Shown in pieces: positions 43,554 through 52,494 of a stretch of DNA of 64,000 nucleotides. The notes beneath the pieces were generated by a model. That model saw only the letters and a list, made by a program, of their open reading frames with translations. It had not been told where the DNA came from and searched no databases. The translations under genes and the position numbers were made by a program. The DNA comes from Alcaligenaceae bacterium SAGV5. Lineage in GTDB: Bacteria > Pseudomonadota > Gammaproteobacteria > Burkholderiales > Burkholderiaceae_B. Where the stretch lies: the NCBI GenBank assembly GCA_009360345.1, contig SPDP01000001.1, positions 1,984,001-2,048,000 on the forward strand. The letters run 5' to 3'. Each line of letters begins with the position of its first letter. Position 1 is the first letter of the stretch.

Positions 43554-45074
43554 TCAGTCCATGGCCACGTGCGGCGCGTCCTCGCCCGCGGCGCGGCGGC
43601 GCGACCGCACGACGGCCAGCAGCGGCACCACGCACAGGGTGGCGATGAACATCAGCTTGAATGCGTCGACGTAGGCGATCATCGAGGCCTGTTGCGTCAC
43701 CATCTGGTTCAACGATTCCAGCGTGGAAGGCGAGCTCAGGTCGTAGTTCTGCACGAGCGCGGCATTGGCCGGATGCATATGCTCGACCAGCGAGGCATGG
43801 ACGACCTGGGTGTTGCGCGTGACCTGCGCCTGGATCACCGAGATGCCTATGCTGCTGCCGATGTTGCGCATCAGGCTGAAGATGGCGGTGCCGTCGGCCC
43901 GCAGTTCGGGGGCCAGCGTGGCGAAGGTGACCGCGCTCAGGGGGACGAATACGAAGCCCAGGCCCACGCCCTGGATGACGCCCGGCCAGACGATATCGTT
44001 CTCCGACAGGACCAGCGTATAGCCCATCATCTGGTAGAGCGCGACGGCCGATACCAGAAAGCCGGCCAGCAGCATCATGCGCACGTCCATGCGCCCGACC
44101 AGCCGTCCCGCGATCAGCATGGCCACCATGGTGCCCACGCCGCTGGGCGCGGTGACCAGGCCCGTGGTGGCCACCGGATAGCCCATCAGCGCCTCCAGCA
44201 TGGGCGGCAGCAGGGCGCGCGTCGCGTACATCACCGCGCCGATCACGAAGATGAAACAGGTGCCCGTGACGAAGTTGCTGTCCTTCAGGAGTTCGTAGCG
44301 GAAGAAGGACCCCTTGCCCGCGGTGGCCGTGTGCAGCGCGAAGAAGACGAAGCTGACCAGCGCCACGGCAGCTTCGATGCGTATCTCCAGCGAGCTGAAC
44401 CAGTCCAGTTGCTGGCCGCGGTCCAGCATGGCCTGCAGGGCGCCGATCGCCAGCGATAAGGTGATGAACCCGAAGAAGTCCAGCGCCTGCCGGGCCGAGG
44501 GCTTGGAACGAGGCAGGTAGGTCAGCACGCCGAACAGCGCGAAAGCGCCGATGGGCAGGTTGATCAGGAACACCCATCGCCAGTTGTAGCTGTCCGTCAG
44601 CCACCCGCCCAGCGTCGGGCCTAGTATCGGTCCCACCATCACGCCCACGCCCCAGATCGCCATGGCCTGCGGTTGCTTGTCGCGCGGATTGATGTCGAGC
44701 AGGATCGATTGGGACAGCGGCACCAGCGCGGCGCCGAACAGGCCTTGCAGCAGCCGCGCGCCGACGATCTGGGCAAGGGTCTCGGACAGGCCGCACAGCA
44801 GCGACGCCACGGTGAAGCCGCTGACCGCGACCGCCAGCAGGCGCTTGACGCCGAGCCGCGCGGCCAGCCAGCCGGTCAGCGGCGTGGCGATGGCGGCGGC
44901 CACGATGTACGAGGTCAGCACCCAGCTGATCTCGTCCTGGGAGGCGGACAGCGTGCCCTGCATGTGCGGCAGCGCGACGTTGGCGATGGTGCTGTCCAGC
45001 GTCTGCATCAGCGTGGCGAGCATGATGGACAGCGTGATCATGCGCCGGTTGAGCGGCGCGGCGGAGGTTTGCAC
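43554..45074 (-). CDS. DHA2-family (EmrB) MFS drug exporter
   Basis: A 506-residue, 14-helix exporter of the EmrB/QacA type: QTLDSTIANVALPHMQ (motif D1), GWLAARLGVKRL (motif A) and GPILGPTLGGWLTDSYNWRWVFLINLP (motif C with the following loop). It probably exports hydrophobic toxins. No EmrA adaptor is nearby. It is divergent from a MarR regulator with a palindromic operator candidate at 45105-45125. Confidence 0.92.
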   Translation of the reverse strand: MQTSAAPLNRRMITLSIMLATLMQTLDSTIANVALPHMQGTLSASQDEISWVLTSYIVAAAIATPLTGWLAARLGVKRLLAVAVSGFTVASLLCGLSETLAQIVGARLLQGLFGAALVPLSQSILLDINPRDKQPQAMAIWGVGVMVGPILGPTLGGWLTDSYNWRWVFLINLPIGAFALFGVLTYLPRSKPSARQALDFFGFITLSLAIGALQAMLDRGQQLDWFSSLEIRIEAAVALVSFVFFALHTATAGKGSFFRYELLKDSNFVTGTCFIFVIGAVMYATRALLPPMLEALMGYPVATTGLVTAPSGVGTMVAMLIAGRLVGRMDVRMMLLAGFLVSAVALYQMMGYTLVLSENDIVWPGVIQGVGLGFVFVPLSAVTFATLAPELRADGTAIFSLMRNIGSSIGISVIQAQVTRNTQVVHASLVEHMHPANAALVQNYDLSSPSTLESLNQMVTQQASMIAYVDAFKLMFIATLCVVPLLAVVRSRRRAAGEDAPHVAMD

Positions 45075-45104
45075 GGTAAACGTCCGGCGGGACTGGAATG
45101 GTAT

Positions 45105-45125
45105 GCAGGTATATCATATGCTTGC
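45105..45125. promoter_or_regulatory. Imperfect palindrome in the MFS/MarR gap, probable MarR operator
   Basis: The 21-mer starting GCAGGTATAT and ending ATATGCTTGC is an imperfect AT-centred dyad around the middle base. It lies 30 nt upstream of the MFS start in the 115-nt divergent gap. Confidence 0.6.
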
Positions 45126-45189
45126 TTACATATTCCCGAACGCGCGGCGATGGGTGACAATATCGCGCGTTTCCCCTTCCGGTCTTCCC

Positions 45190-45633
45190 ATGGCGACTCC
45201 CTACGACAAGCGCTTCGGTTTCATGGTGTCAGACATCGGCCGGCTGATGAGCACCGAGTTCGACCGCCGGGCGCGCGGGCGGCTGGCGCTCAGCCGCGCG
45301 CAGTGCCGCCTGGCCCTGTACCTGTCCTTCCTGGGGCCGATGACGCAGGCGCAACTGGCCGAGACGCTGGACGTCACGCCCATGACCGTCGCCCGCATGC
45401 TGGACCGGATGCAGGAGGGCGGCTGGGTCACGCGCATGCCGGTGCCCAACGACAGGCGGGCATTCCGTGTCGAGGCCACGGCCAAGGCCGAGTCCATGCT
45501 GGCGGAGGCGCTGAGCGTGGGCGACGAGCTGGCCGCTTTCGCGCTGCGTGGCCTGACCGAGGAAGAGCGCGGCCAGTTGATGGGATTGCTGCAACGCGTC
45601 CGCGACAACATGACCACGCCGGCCGGCGGATAA
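45190..45633 (+). CDS. MarR-family transcriptional regulator
   Basis: A 147-residue MarR protein. The recognition region is LAETLDVTPMTVARMLDRMQEGGWV and the wing is PNDRRAFRVEATAKA. It is divergent from the MFS exporter and probably represses it and itself through the palindrome between them. The start ATG 45190 gives the usual short N-terminal helix (MATPYDKRFGFMVSDIGRLM). Confidence 0.9.
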   Translation: MATPYDKRFGFMVSDIGRLMSTEFDRRARGRLALSRAQCRLALYLSFLGPMTQAQLAETLDVTPMTVARMLDRMQEGGWVTRMPVPNDRRAFRVEATAKAESMLAEALSVGDELAAFALRGLTEEERGQLMGLLQRVRDNMTTPAGG

Positions 45634-45717
45634 GCCTTGCCGAAGCCGCGCCGTCCCGCATTCGGCGCGAAATGAGAGCGAATTGCAAAAACTCGCGCAG
45701 CGCTTAAAATGCTGCAC

Positions 45718-46194
45718 ATGCGACATTGGTACGCGTTTCTCGTATTGCTGTGCCTGCCCCTTCAATGGGCGTGGGCGGAGTCCGCCGTGTGCCAGTTCAA
45801 GGCCCACGTGGTGGCCGGCTACCAGCATGCCCGTGTCGCGTCCCACCTGCCCACGGCGGTCGCCCAGGAACTGCGCGAGATGCCACAGGCCGGCGCCGCC
45901 GCCCAGATCGACATGCCGCGCTGGGAGTTCGAGCTGGACGAGGAATTCGACATCGTCGAGCAGATTTCCGAGCCCGACTGGGGCGACGTGGCGGTGGATG
46001 GCCTGGCCTGCCGGCCGCCGGTCAACGACAATTCGTACAGCGGTGTCCCGCTGGACCCCCACGAGTTCGACCTTCCCCTGTGCGTCGCGATCGCCGCGCC
46101 CACCCTGGGCGACTCGCTGTTCGTCGCTTCGCCGCGTCCTCCCGCGCCGGCTCCGGTGTTCCGGGCCTACCGGCCGCCGTCACTGACGGCCTGA
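45718..46194 (+). CDS. CzcI-like periplasmic protein of the metal-efflux operon
   Basis: About 158 residues with a Sec signal (LVLLCLPLQWAWA) followed at once by ESAVCQFKAH, resembling the LPLQ-x-AWA-x-x-x-x-C(Q)HE start of CzcI proteins that precede czcC in Burkholderiales. The acidic middle (FELDEEFDIVEQISEPDWGD) and Pro-rich tail fit a small periplasmic regulator or metal-binding accessory. ATG 45709 or 45718 is possible. A TTGCAA-N16-TAAAAT promoter-like pair at 45683-45710 would leave almost no leader, so the promoter or the start is uncertain. It heads the efflux operon. Confidence 0.7.
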   Translation: MRHWYAFLVLLCLPLQWAWAESAVCQFKAHVVAGYQHARVASHLPTAVAQELREMPQAGAAAQIDMPRWEFELDEEFDIVEQISEPDWGDVAVDGLACRPPVNDNSYSGVPLDPHEFDLPLCVAIAAPTLGDSLFVASPRPPAPAPVFRAYRPPSLTA

Positions 46195-46289
46195 TCCGCG
46201 TCACTTTCGTCTGCGGCGGCAGCTAGCCGCCGCACGCGCCTTGCCGGCGGCCCCCTGGGCCGTCGCGCGTGTTCGTCCCAACGATCATC

Positions 46290-47531
46290 ATGAAGCCCAT
46301 CACACTCGTTTTGTCAGTGTGGCTGGCGGGCATGTGTACCCACGCGGCTGCAGCGCAGCCCTACACGCTCGACCAGCTATTGTCCCTTGCCCTGCAGGGC
46401 AACAAAGGTGTCGAGGCCGCCGCCGCCGGCGTCGACGCCGCCCAGGCCGGCCTGACCACCGCCCGGGCCTATCCCAATCCCGAGGTGGAGTTCACCACGG
46501 GCCGCGTCTCGGCGCGCCAGCCCGGCACCGCCACCGGCATCGGCCAGACGTTGTCCATTACGCAGCGCATCGACCTGCCCAGCCAGCGCCAGCTGCGGCG
46601 CGAACTGGCGACCGGGACGCTGAGGTCCGTCACCGCGGGGCAGGAGTTCTTCGTGGCGGGGCTCGTGGCCCAGGTCAAACGCGGGTTTTACGAGACGCTG
46701 CGGCGCGAGGCCGAGTTCGCCGCGGCCCAGGAAGACCTGGTGCTGACCCAGCAGTTGTACAACCGCGCCCAGGTCCGGGTGGACGTGGGCGATGCGCCCA
46801 AGTACGAGGCGATCCGCGTCGCGGCCGAACTGCTGAATGCGCAGAAGAACAACCAGAGCGCCCTGTTGCGCGTGAACCAGGCCAAGTCCTTCCTGCGCCA
46901 GCAGGTCGGCGGCATCCTGCCCACGGCGTTCGCCGTGGACGGCCGGCTGGGCGGGACGCCCGCCCTGGAGCCGCTGGGCAAGTTGCGGGAGGTGATGCTG
47001 GCGGGCAATCCCGAACTTACCCAGTTCCGGGCGGAGGTGCTGCGAGCCCGCACCGCGGTGGACTACGAACGTTCGCTGCGCATGCCCTCGGTGGCGCTCA
47101 AGGCCACGTCCAGCCGCGATCCCGACACGCGCGACACGCAGTTCGGCGTGGTGGTCAGCGTGCCCTTGTGGGACCGCCGCCAGGGCCCGATCGACGAGGC
47201 CGCCGCCACCGCCATGCGCGCGCGCAGCCTGCTCGAGGCGCGCGAGTTCGAACTGACCCAGCAACTGGATTCCGCCTACCAGCAGTTCCAGATCGCCGCC
47301 TCGCAGGTCGAGGCGCTGGAGTCGGGCATCGTGCGCCAGGCCGAAGCCGCGTTGAACGTGGCCGAGGCCGCTTATCGCTATGGCGAGCGGGGGATCATCG
47401 ACTACATCGATGCCCAGCGCGTGCTGCGTACCGCGCGCAACGACCTGATCGCCGCCCAATTCGATCTGCAAATGGCCGCCGTGGAAATCGAGCGGCTGCT
47501 GGCCAACTCTTCCGCAGGTGACCCTTCATGA
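46290..47531 (+). CDS. czcC: CzcC-like outer membrane factor (TolC family)
   Basis: A 413-residue outer-membrane efflux protein. It has a signal peptide to about AAAAQ, then YTLDQLLSLALQGNKGVEAAAAGVDAAQAGL and the second repeat with NPELTQFRAEVLRARTAVDYERS. Each is the start of a TolC-type coiled-coil hairpin. The C-terminus YRYGERGIIDYIDAQRVLRTARNDLI is typical of the CzcC/CusC group. It forms the outer-membrane exit duct of the heavy-metal RND complex. The czcB start overlaps its stop by 4 nt. The upstream ATG at 46269 was not used because it lacks a ribosome site. Confidence 0.9.
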   Translation: MKPITLVLSVWLAGMCTHAAAAQPYTLDQLLSLALQGNKGVEAAAAGVDAAQAGLTTARAYPNPEVEFTTGRVSARQPGTATGIGQTLSITQRIDLPSQRQLRRELATGTLRSVTAGQEFFVAGLVAQVKRGFYETLRREAEFAAAQEDLVLTQQLYNRAQVRVDVGDAPKYEAIRVAAELLNAQKNNQSALLRVNQAKSFLRQQVGGILPTAFAVDGRLGGTPALEPLGKLREVMLAGNPELTQFRAEVLRARTAVDYERSLRMPSVALKATSSRDPDTRDTQFGVVVSVPLWDRRQGPIDEAAATAMRARSLLEAREFELTQQLDSAYQQFQIAASQVEALESGIVRQAEAALNVAEAAYRYGERGIIDYIDAQRVLRTARNDLIAAQFDLQMAAVEIERLLANSSAGDPS

Positions 47532-48721
47532 TTCCGAGCCAATTCCGCACGACCTTCCACGGCATCCGCCGGGCCCGGCCGGCCGCCGGCCGATGGAGCC
47601 TCCTCGCGGCGTTCTGCCTCGTCCTGGCCGCCTGCGGCGACAAGCCCTCGACCGAGGCAGCCCCGGCCGAAGTCCTCGACCCTGGCATCGTGATCGCGGA
47701 CGAGGCCATGCAGGCCCGCATCAAGATTTCCGCGATCTCGGTGGAACCGTTCAGCGACGTGCTGCGTGTCGCGGGCCGCATCGATTTCGACCGCCAGCGC
47801 ATGGCCCGCATCGGCGCGCCAGTGACGGGGCGGGTAACCGACATCAACACCACGCTGGGCGCGGCGGTCAAACCCGGCGACGTGCTGGCGCGTCTGCACA
47901 GCACCGAGCTGGGCAGCGCGCAACTGGCCTACCTGAAGGCCCGGGCCCAGTCCGAGCTGCAGCAGAACGCCCGCGAGCGGGCCCGGCTGCTGTTCGCCGC
48001 CGACGTGATCGGCAAGGCCGAATTGCAGCGGCGCGAGAACGAATACGCGGTGGCCGCGGCCGAATTGCGCGCCGCTTCCGAGCAGTTGAGCGTGCTGGGC
48101 ATGTCGCCGCCGGCGATCGCCCGCATGGGGCAGTCGGGCGAGATCAGCTCCTTTTCGCCGGTGGTGTCCACCCTGCGCGGATCGGTGGTGGAGTTCAAGG
48201 TGTCGCCAGGACAGGTGGTGCAGCCGGCCGACGCGCTGTTCACGGTGGCCGACCTGTCGCGCGTGTGGGCCGTGGCCGAAGTGCCTGAGCAGCAGGCCGA
48301 CCTGGTGGCGGCGGGGCAGACCGTCGATATCGAGGTTCCCGCGCTGGGCAACCGCAAGATCTCGGGCGAGCTGATCTTCGTCGGCCAGGTGGTCGATCCG
48401 GCCACGCGCACCGTGCCGGTCAGGACAGCCATCGACAATGCCGACGGCAGGCTCAAGCCGGCGATGCTGGCGACCATGCTGATCGCCAGCCGGCCGACCG
48501 GGCAGCTCGTGATTCCCGCATCGGCCGTGGTGCGATTCGAGAACGAAGATCTCGTCTATGTCGAGATCGAGCCGGGGCGCTTTCGCGCGACCCAGGTGCA
48601 GATGGGAGCCTCGTACAACGGCAAGCGGGTGGTCACCTCGGGCCTGAAAGCCGGCGACCGCGTCGTCGTCGAAGGCGCCTTCCACCTCAACAACCAGCGC
48701 GCTGGCGTCGATCCGGAGTAA
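47528..48721 (+). CDS. czcB: CzcB-like RND periplasmic adaptor lipoprotein
   Basis: A 397-residue membrane fusion protein with a lipoprotein signal (LVLAACGDK, lipidated C36). Its barrel-sandwich (GAPVTGRVTDINTTLGAAVKPGDVLARL), coiled-coil hairpin (AYLKARAQSELQQNARERARLLF), second lipoyl half (STLRGSVVEFKVSPGQVVQPADALF) and C-terminal beta-barrel are in the standard order. It joins the RND pump to the outer-membrane factor. No N-terminal His-rich metal motif like that of classic CzcB is visible. Confidence 0.9.
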   Translation: MIPSQFRTTFHGIRRARPAAGRWSLLAAFCLVLAACGDKPSTEAAPAEVLDPGIVIADEAMQARIKISAISVEPFSDVLRVAGRIDFDRQRMARIGAPVTGRVTDINTTLGAAVKPGDVLARLHSTELGSAQLAYLKARAQSELQQNARERARLLFAADVIGKAELQRRENEYAVAAAELRAASEQLSVLGMSPPAIARMGQSGEISSFSPVVSTLRGSVVEFKVSPGQVVQPADALFTVADLSRVWAVAEVPEQQADLVAAGQTVDIEVPALGNRKISGELIFVGQVVDPATRTVPVRTAIDNADGRLKPAMLATMLIASRPTGQLVIPASAVVRFENEDLVYVEIEPGRFRATQVQMGASYNGKRVVTSGLKAGDRVVVEGAFHLNNQRAGVDPE

Positions 48722-48726
48722 CGATC

Positions 48727-51700
48727 ATGCTCGAGAAAATCGTCCGCGCTGCCCTGCAGCAGCGGCTGATCATCGTCGTGCTGGCGGTGGTGGCCCTGGT
48801 GGCCGGCCTGGACGCCATGCGCAAGCTGTCGGTGGATGCCTTCCCGGACGTCACCAACGTCCAGGTCCAGATCGCGACCGATGCCACCGGCCGCTCGCCG
48901 GAAGAGGTCGAGCGCTTCGTGACCGTGCCCATCGAGATCGCGATGACCGGCCTGCCAGGGCTGGAGGAGATGCGTTCGCTGAACAAGCCGGGGCTGTCGC
49001 TGATCACGCTGGTCTTCACCGATGCGACCGACGTCTATTTCGCGCGCCAACTGGTGATGGAGCGGCTGATCGAGATCGGCTCGCGCATGCCCGCCGGCGT
49101 GACACCCGTGCTCGGGCCGGTTTCCACTGGCCTGGGGGAGGTGTACCAGTACACCCTGGACCGGCCCGACGACGGCGACCGGGAGCTGACGCAGAAAGAA
49201 TTGACCGAGCGGCGCATCGTCCAGGACTGGGTGGTGCGGCCGCTGTTGCGCTCGATCCCGCAGGTGGCCGAGATCAATTCGCAGGGCGGCTACGTGAAGC
49301 AGTACCAGGTGCTGGTCAATCCCGACCGCATGAGCCACTACGGCATCACGCTGCAACAGGTCTACGAGGGGCTGGCGCGCAACAACGCCAATTCCGGCGG
49401 CGGCATCCTGCCGCACTACGCGGAGCAGTACCTGATACGTGGCGTGGGCCTGATCGAGAACCTGCAGGACATCGCCAACATCGTGCTGGCCGAATCCAAC
49501 GGCACGCCCGTCTATGTGCGGGACGTGGCCGGGGTCAGCATGGGGCACGAGGTCCGCTACGGCGCCGTGGTCAAGAACGGCGTGACCGAGTCCGTGGGCG
49601 GCATCGTCATGATGATGCGGGGCGGGAACGCCAAGGAGGTCGTGGCGCGCATCAAGCAGCGGGTGGCCGAGATCAACGGCCAGGGCATGCTGCCCGACGG
49701 CCTGCGGATCGTGCCCTACTACGATCGCAGCGAACTGGTCGACGCCGCCTTGTGGACCGTGGCCAAGGTGCTGCTGGAGGGCGTCCTGCTGGTCGTCGTC
49801 GTCCTGTTCCTGTTCCTGGGGGATGTGCGGTCCTCGCTGATCGTCGTGGCGACACTGGTGCTGACACCGCTCCTGACCTTCTTCGCGATGAACCGGCTGG
49901 GGATCTCGGCCAACCTGATGTCGCTGGGGGGGCTGGCGGTCGCCATCGGCCTGATGGTCGACGGTTCCGTGGTCGTGGTCGAGAACGCCTTCGCCCACCT
50001 GGGCCACGCCAAGGAAAACGGCGAGAGCAAGATCCGCATCATCCTCAAGGCGGTGGCCGAGGTGGCGACGCCGGTCGTGTTCGGCATCGGCATCATCATC
50101 CTGGTGTTCCTGCCGCTGATGACGCTGCAGGGCATGGAAGGCAAGATGTTCGCGCCGCTGGCCTACACCATCGCCATCGCGCTGGCGATCTCGCTGGTGC
50201 TGTCCCTGACCCTGTCGCCGGTGCTGTCGTCCTACCTGCTCAAGGGGGGCGCCGAGCACGACACGCGCATGATCGCCTTCATGAAGCGGCATTACCTGCG
50301 CATGCTGGACTGGGTGCTGCGCAATACCAGGAAGACCGTCGTGATGGCGGTACTGGCCTTCGCCGCGTCGCTGGCCATGCTGCCCCTGCTGGGTACCGCA
50401 TTCATTCCCGAGATGAAGGAAGGTTCGATCGTGCCGGGCATCAACCGCGTGCCCAACATTTCGCTCGAAGAGTCGATCGAACTGGAGCGGCAGGCCATGA
50501 AGATCATCATGGGCGTGCCGGGTGTGAAGTCGGCGATTTCCGGCGTGGGCCGGGGCGAGAGCCCGGCGGATCCGCAGGCGCAGAACGAGTCCACGCCCAT
50601 CGTCAGCCTCAAGCCTCAGGAAGAGTGGCCCGAGGGCTGGAACCAGGACACCATCGCCGAGGAAATCCGCAAGCGCCTGCAAGTGATTCCCAGCGCGCAG
50701 GTCATCATGGCGCAGCCGATCTCCGACCGGGTCGACGAAATGGTCACCGGTGTGCGTTCGGACGTGGCCGTCAAGGTGTTCGGCGAAGACCTGGACCGGC
50801 TGCTGCAGAAGGCGCAGGAGATCGCGCGGGTGGCCGAGACGGTGCCGGGCGCGCGCGACGTGCGGGTGGACCGGGTCAGCGGCCAGCAGTACTTGTCGAT
50901 CAACATCGACCGCCAGGCCATCGCCCGTTATGGCCTGAACGTGTCGGACGTGCATGACGTGATCGAAGTGGCCATCGCCGGCAAGACCGCTACCGAGATC
51001 TATGAGGGCGAGCGCAGGTTCTCGGCGGCCGTGCGCCTGCCCGAGAACTTCCGCGGCAGCGTTCAGGCCATCCGCCAGATCCTGCTGACCACGCCGCATG
51101 GCGTGCGCGTGCCGCTCGAGAGCCTGGCCGCGATCGAGGTGCGCGACGGGCCGGCGCAGATCAGCCGCGAAGGCGGCAAGCGGCGCGTGGTGGTCGCCAT
51201 CAACGTGCAGGGCCGTGACCTGGGCGGGTTCGTGGCGGAGCTGCAGCAGACGGTGCGGGGCAAGGTGCAACTGCCCACCGGCTACCACCTGGAGTGGGGC
51301 GGGCAGTTCCAGAACATGGAGCGCGCGCTGGGCCATTTGTCCATCATCGTGCCCGCCACCGTGGCCGCCATCTTCTTCCTGCTGTTCCTGTTGTTCAACT
51401 CGGTGCGCTACGCGACGCTGATCATCACGGTGCTGCCGTTCGCCTCCATCGGCGGCATCATCGCGCTGTTCGTGACGGGTGAGTACCTGTCGGTGCCGGC
51501 ATCGGTGGGCTTCATCGCGCTGTGGGGCATCGCCGTGTTGAACGGGGTGGTGATGGTGTCCTGCATACGCAAGCTGCGGATGGAAGGCATGCCGCTGGCC
51601 GAGGCGGTGGTGGAAGGGGCGACCATGCGGTTCCGGCCGGTCATGATGACGGCGACCGTGGCCATGCTGGGCCTGGTTCCCTTCCTGTTCGCGACCGGAC

Positions 51701-51828
51701 CGGGATCGGAGGTCCAGCGGCCGCTGGCGGTGGTGGTGATCGGCGGGCTGATCTCTTGCACGCTGCTCACGCTGCTGGTGCTGCCCACGCTGTATCGCTG
51801 GTTCGACGAGGAGTCGCCCGAGGCATAG
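48727..51828 (+). CDS. czcA: CzcA/CusA-type heavy-metal efflux RND pump (HME family)
   Basis: A 1033-residue inner-membrane proton antiporter with 12 helices and two large periplasmic loops. The helix-4 proton-relay motif reads AIGLMVDGSVVVVEN: D412 and E419 match the conserved pair, but the first Asp of classic CzcA (DFG) is A406, as in copper/silver pumps. The periplasmic part QPISDRVDEMVTGVRSDVAVKVFGEDL looks CzcA-like. The metal (Co/Zn/Cd/Ni or Cu/Ag) is therefore uncertain. It starts 5 nt after czcB and is followed by a PII-like gene. Confidence 0.92.
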   Translation: MLEKIVRAALQQRLIIVVLAVVALVAGLDAMRKLSVDAFPDVTNVQVQIATDATGRSPEEVERFVTVPIEIAMTGLPGLEEMRSLNKPGLSLITLVFTDATDVYFARQLVMERLIEIGSRMPAGVTPVLGPVSTGLGEVYQYTLDRPDDGDRELTQKELTERRIVQDWVVRPLLRSIPQVAEINSQGGYVKQYQVLVNPDRMSHYGITLQQVYEGLARNNANSGGGILPHYAEQYLIRGVGLIENLQDIANIVLAESNGTPVYVRDVAGVSMGHEVRYGAVVKNGVTESVGGIVMMMRGGNAKEVVARIKQRVAEINGQGMLPDGLRIVPYYDRSELVDAALWTVAKVLLEGVLLVVVVLFLFLGDVRSSLIVVATLVLTPLLTFFAMNRLGISANLMSLGGLAVAIGLMVDGSVVVVENAFAHLGHAKENGESKIRIILKAVAEVATPVVFGIGIIILVFLPLMTLQGMEGKMFAPLAYTIAIALAISLVLSLTLSPVLSSYLLKGGAEHDTRMIAFMKRHYLRMLDWVLRNTRKTVVMAVLAFAASLAMLPLLGTAFIPEMKEGSIVPGINRVPNISLEESIELERQAMKIIMGVPGVKSAISGVGRGESPADPQAQNESTPIVSLKPQEEWPEGWNQDTIAEEIRKRLQVIPSAQVIMAQPISDRVDEMVTGVRSDVAVKVFGEDLDRLLQKAQEIARVAETVPGARDVRVDRVSGQQYLSINIDRQAIARYGLNVSDVHDVIEVAIAGKTATEIYEGERRFSAAVRLPENFRGSVQAIRQILLTTPHGVRVPLESLAAIEVRDGPAQISREGGKRRVVVAINVQGRDLGGFVAELQQTVRGKVQLPTGYHLEWGGQFQNMERALGHLSIIVPATVAAIFFLLFLLFNSVRYATLIITVLPFASIGGIIALFVTGEYLSVPASVGFIALWGIAVLNGVVMVSCIRKLRMEGMPLAEAVVEGATMRFRPVMMTATVAMLGLVPFLFATGPGSEVQRPLAVVVIGGLISCTLLTLLVLPTLYRWFDEESPEA

Positions 51829-51840
51829 GCGAAGAATCTC

Positions 51841-51858
51841 CAGCCGCCGAGGCGGCTG
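51841..51858. other. 8-bp hairpin between czcA and the PII-like gene
   Basis: CAGCCGCC (51841-51848) pairs with GGCGGCTG (51851-51858), closing on GA. Located in the 54-nt gap, it may act as an intra-operon attenuator or processing signal that lowers expression of the downstream gene. Confidence 0.45.
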
Positions 51859-51882
51859 GACGGCAACGCAAGGAGAAAGCGA

Positions 51883-52215
51883 ATGAAGGAAATCAAGGCG
51901 ATCATACGGCCGGTGCGCCTGGACGACGTGCGCGAGGCGCTGATGCGCACGCCGGGTTTTCCTGGCATGACCGTCACGCACGTCGAAGGGTGCAGCGCCC
52001 CGGGCCGGCACCAGCCGCAGAACCTGAAGGAAGAGCTGCTGGATTTCTCGCCCAAGGTGCGCATCGACATGGTGGTGCCGGACGAGTACGCCGACATCCT
52101 GTACGACACCCTGAAGCTGGCGGCCTCGACGGGCCACATCGGCGATGGCCTGGTCTGGATGGGCGAGGTGTCGCGGTGCGACTATCTGTGGCAGCCCGGC
52201 CAGCGGGGAGGCTGA
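51883..52215 (+). CDS. PII-like (PII-NG group) signalling protein of a metal-efflux operon
   Basis: A 110-residue ferredoxin-like PII homologue: MKEIKAIIRPVRLDDVREALM, then GFPGMTVTHVEGCSAPG in place of the GlnB/GlnK strand-turn, and KVRIDMVVPDEYADILYDTL as the second repeat. The T-loop lacks the uridylylation Tyr context of GlnB, so it is not a nitrogen regulator of the classic kind. A PII group found beside cusABC/czcABC operons has been described as PII-NG, and this gene fits it by position and sequence. It may tune the pump by binding a nucleotide or metal. It has an AGGAG ribosome site. Confidence 0.85.
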   Translation: MKEIKAIIRPVRLDDVREALMRTPGFPGMTVTHVEGCSAPGRHQPQNLKEELLDFSPKVRIDMVVPDEYADILYDTLKLAASTGHIGDGLVWMGEVSRCDYLWQPGQRGG

Positions 52216-52276
52216 TCCGGGGCCGGCTGGCGAGTGCGGTTGGCCGGACAGGATTTCCGTTGTTTTTCTGAAATAT

Positions 52277-52310
52277 GGCAAAACCGGCCCGCACCAGGGC
52301 CGGTTTTGCC
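52277..52310 (+). terminator. Perfect 14-bp hairpin terminator after the efflux operon
   Basis: 52277-52290 pairs perfectly with 52297-52310 around a 6-nt loop, with A-run and T-run bases inside the stem. It ends the czc/PII operon 61 nt after its last stop. The rest of the 279-nt gap up to 52494 shows nothing recognisable apart from the ribosome site of the next gene. Confidence 0.75.
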
Positions 52311-52494
52311 ATGTGCGCGGTCCCTGCGTAATGGCATGGATATTGCACGGTCCACCTGCCGGCCGGCTTGGAGAACGGCGGTTCATCTGGCACGAAGGAG
52401 AGAGGAAGAAAGGCGCGTGGCTTGGCGCGGTCCGCCGCATCGGTGCGGTGGCCTGCAATGACTGATGTGTCGCAAAGAAAAAACGGAGACAGAC

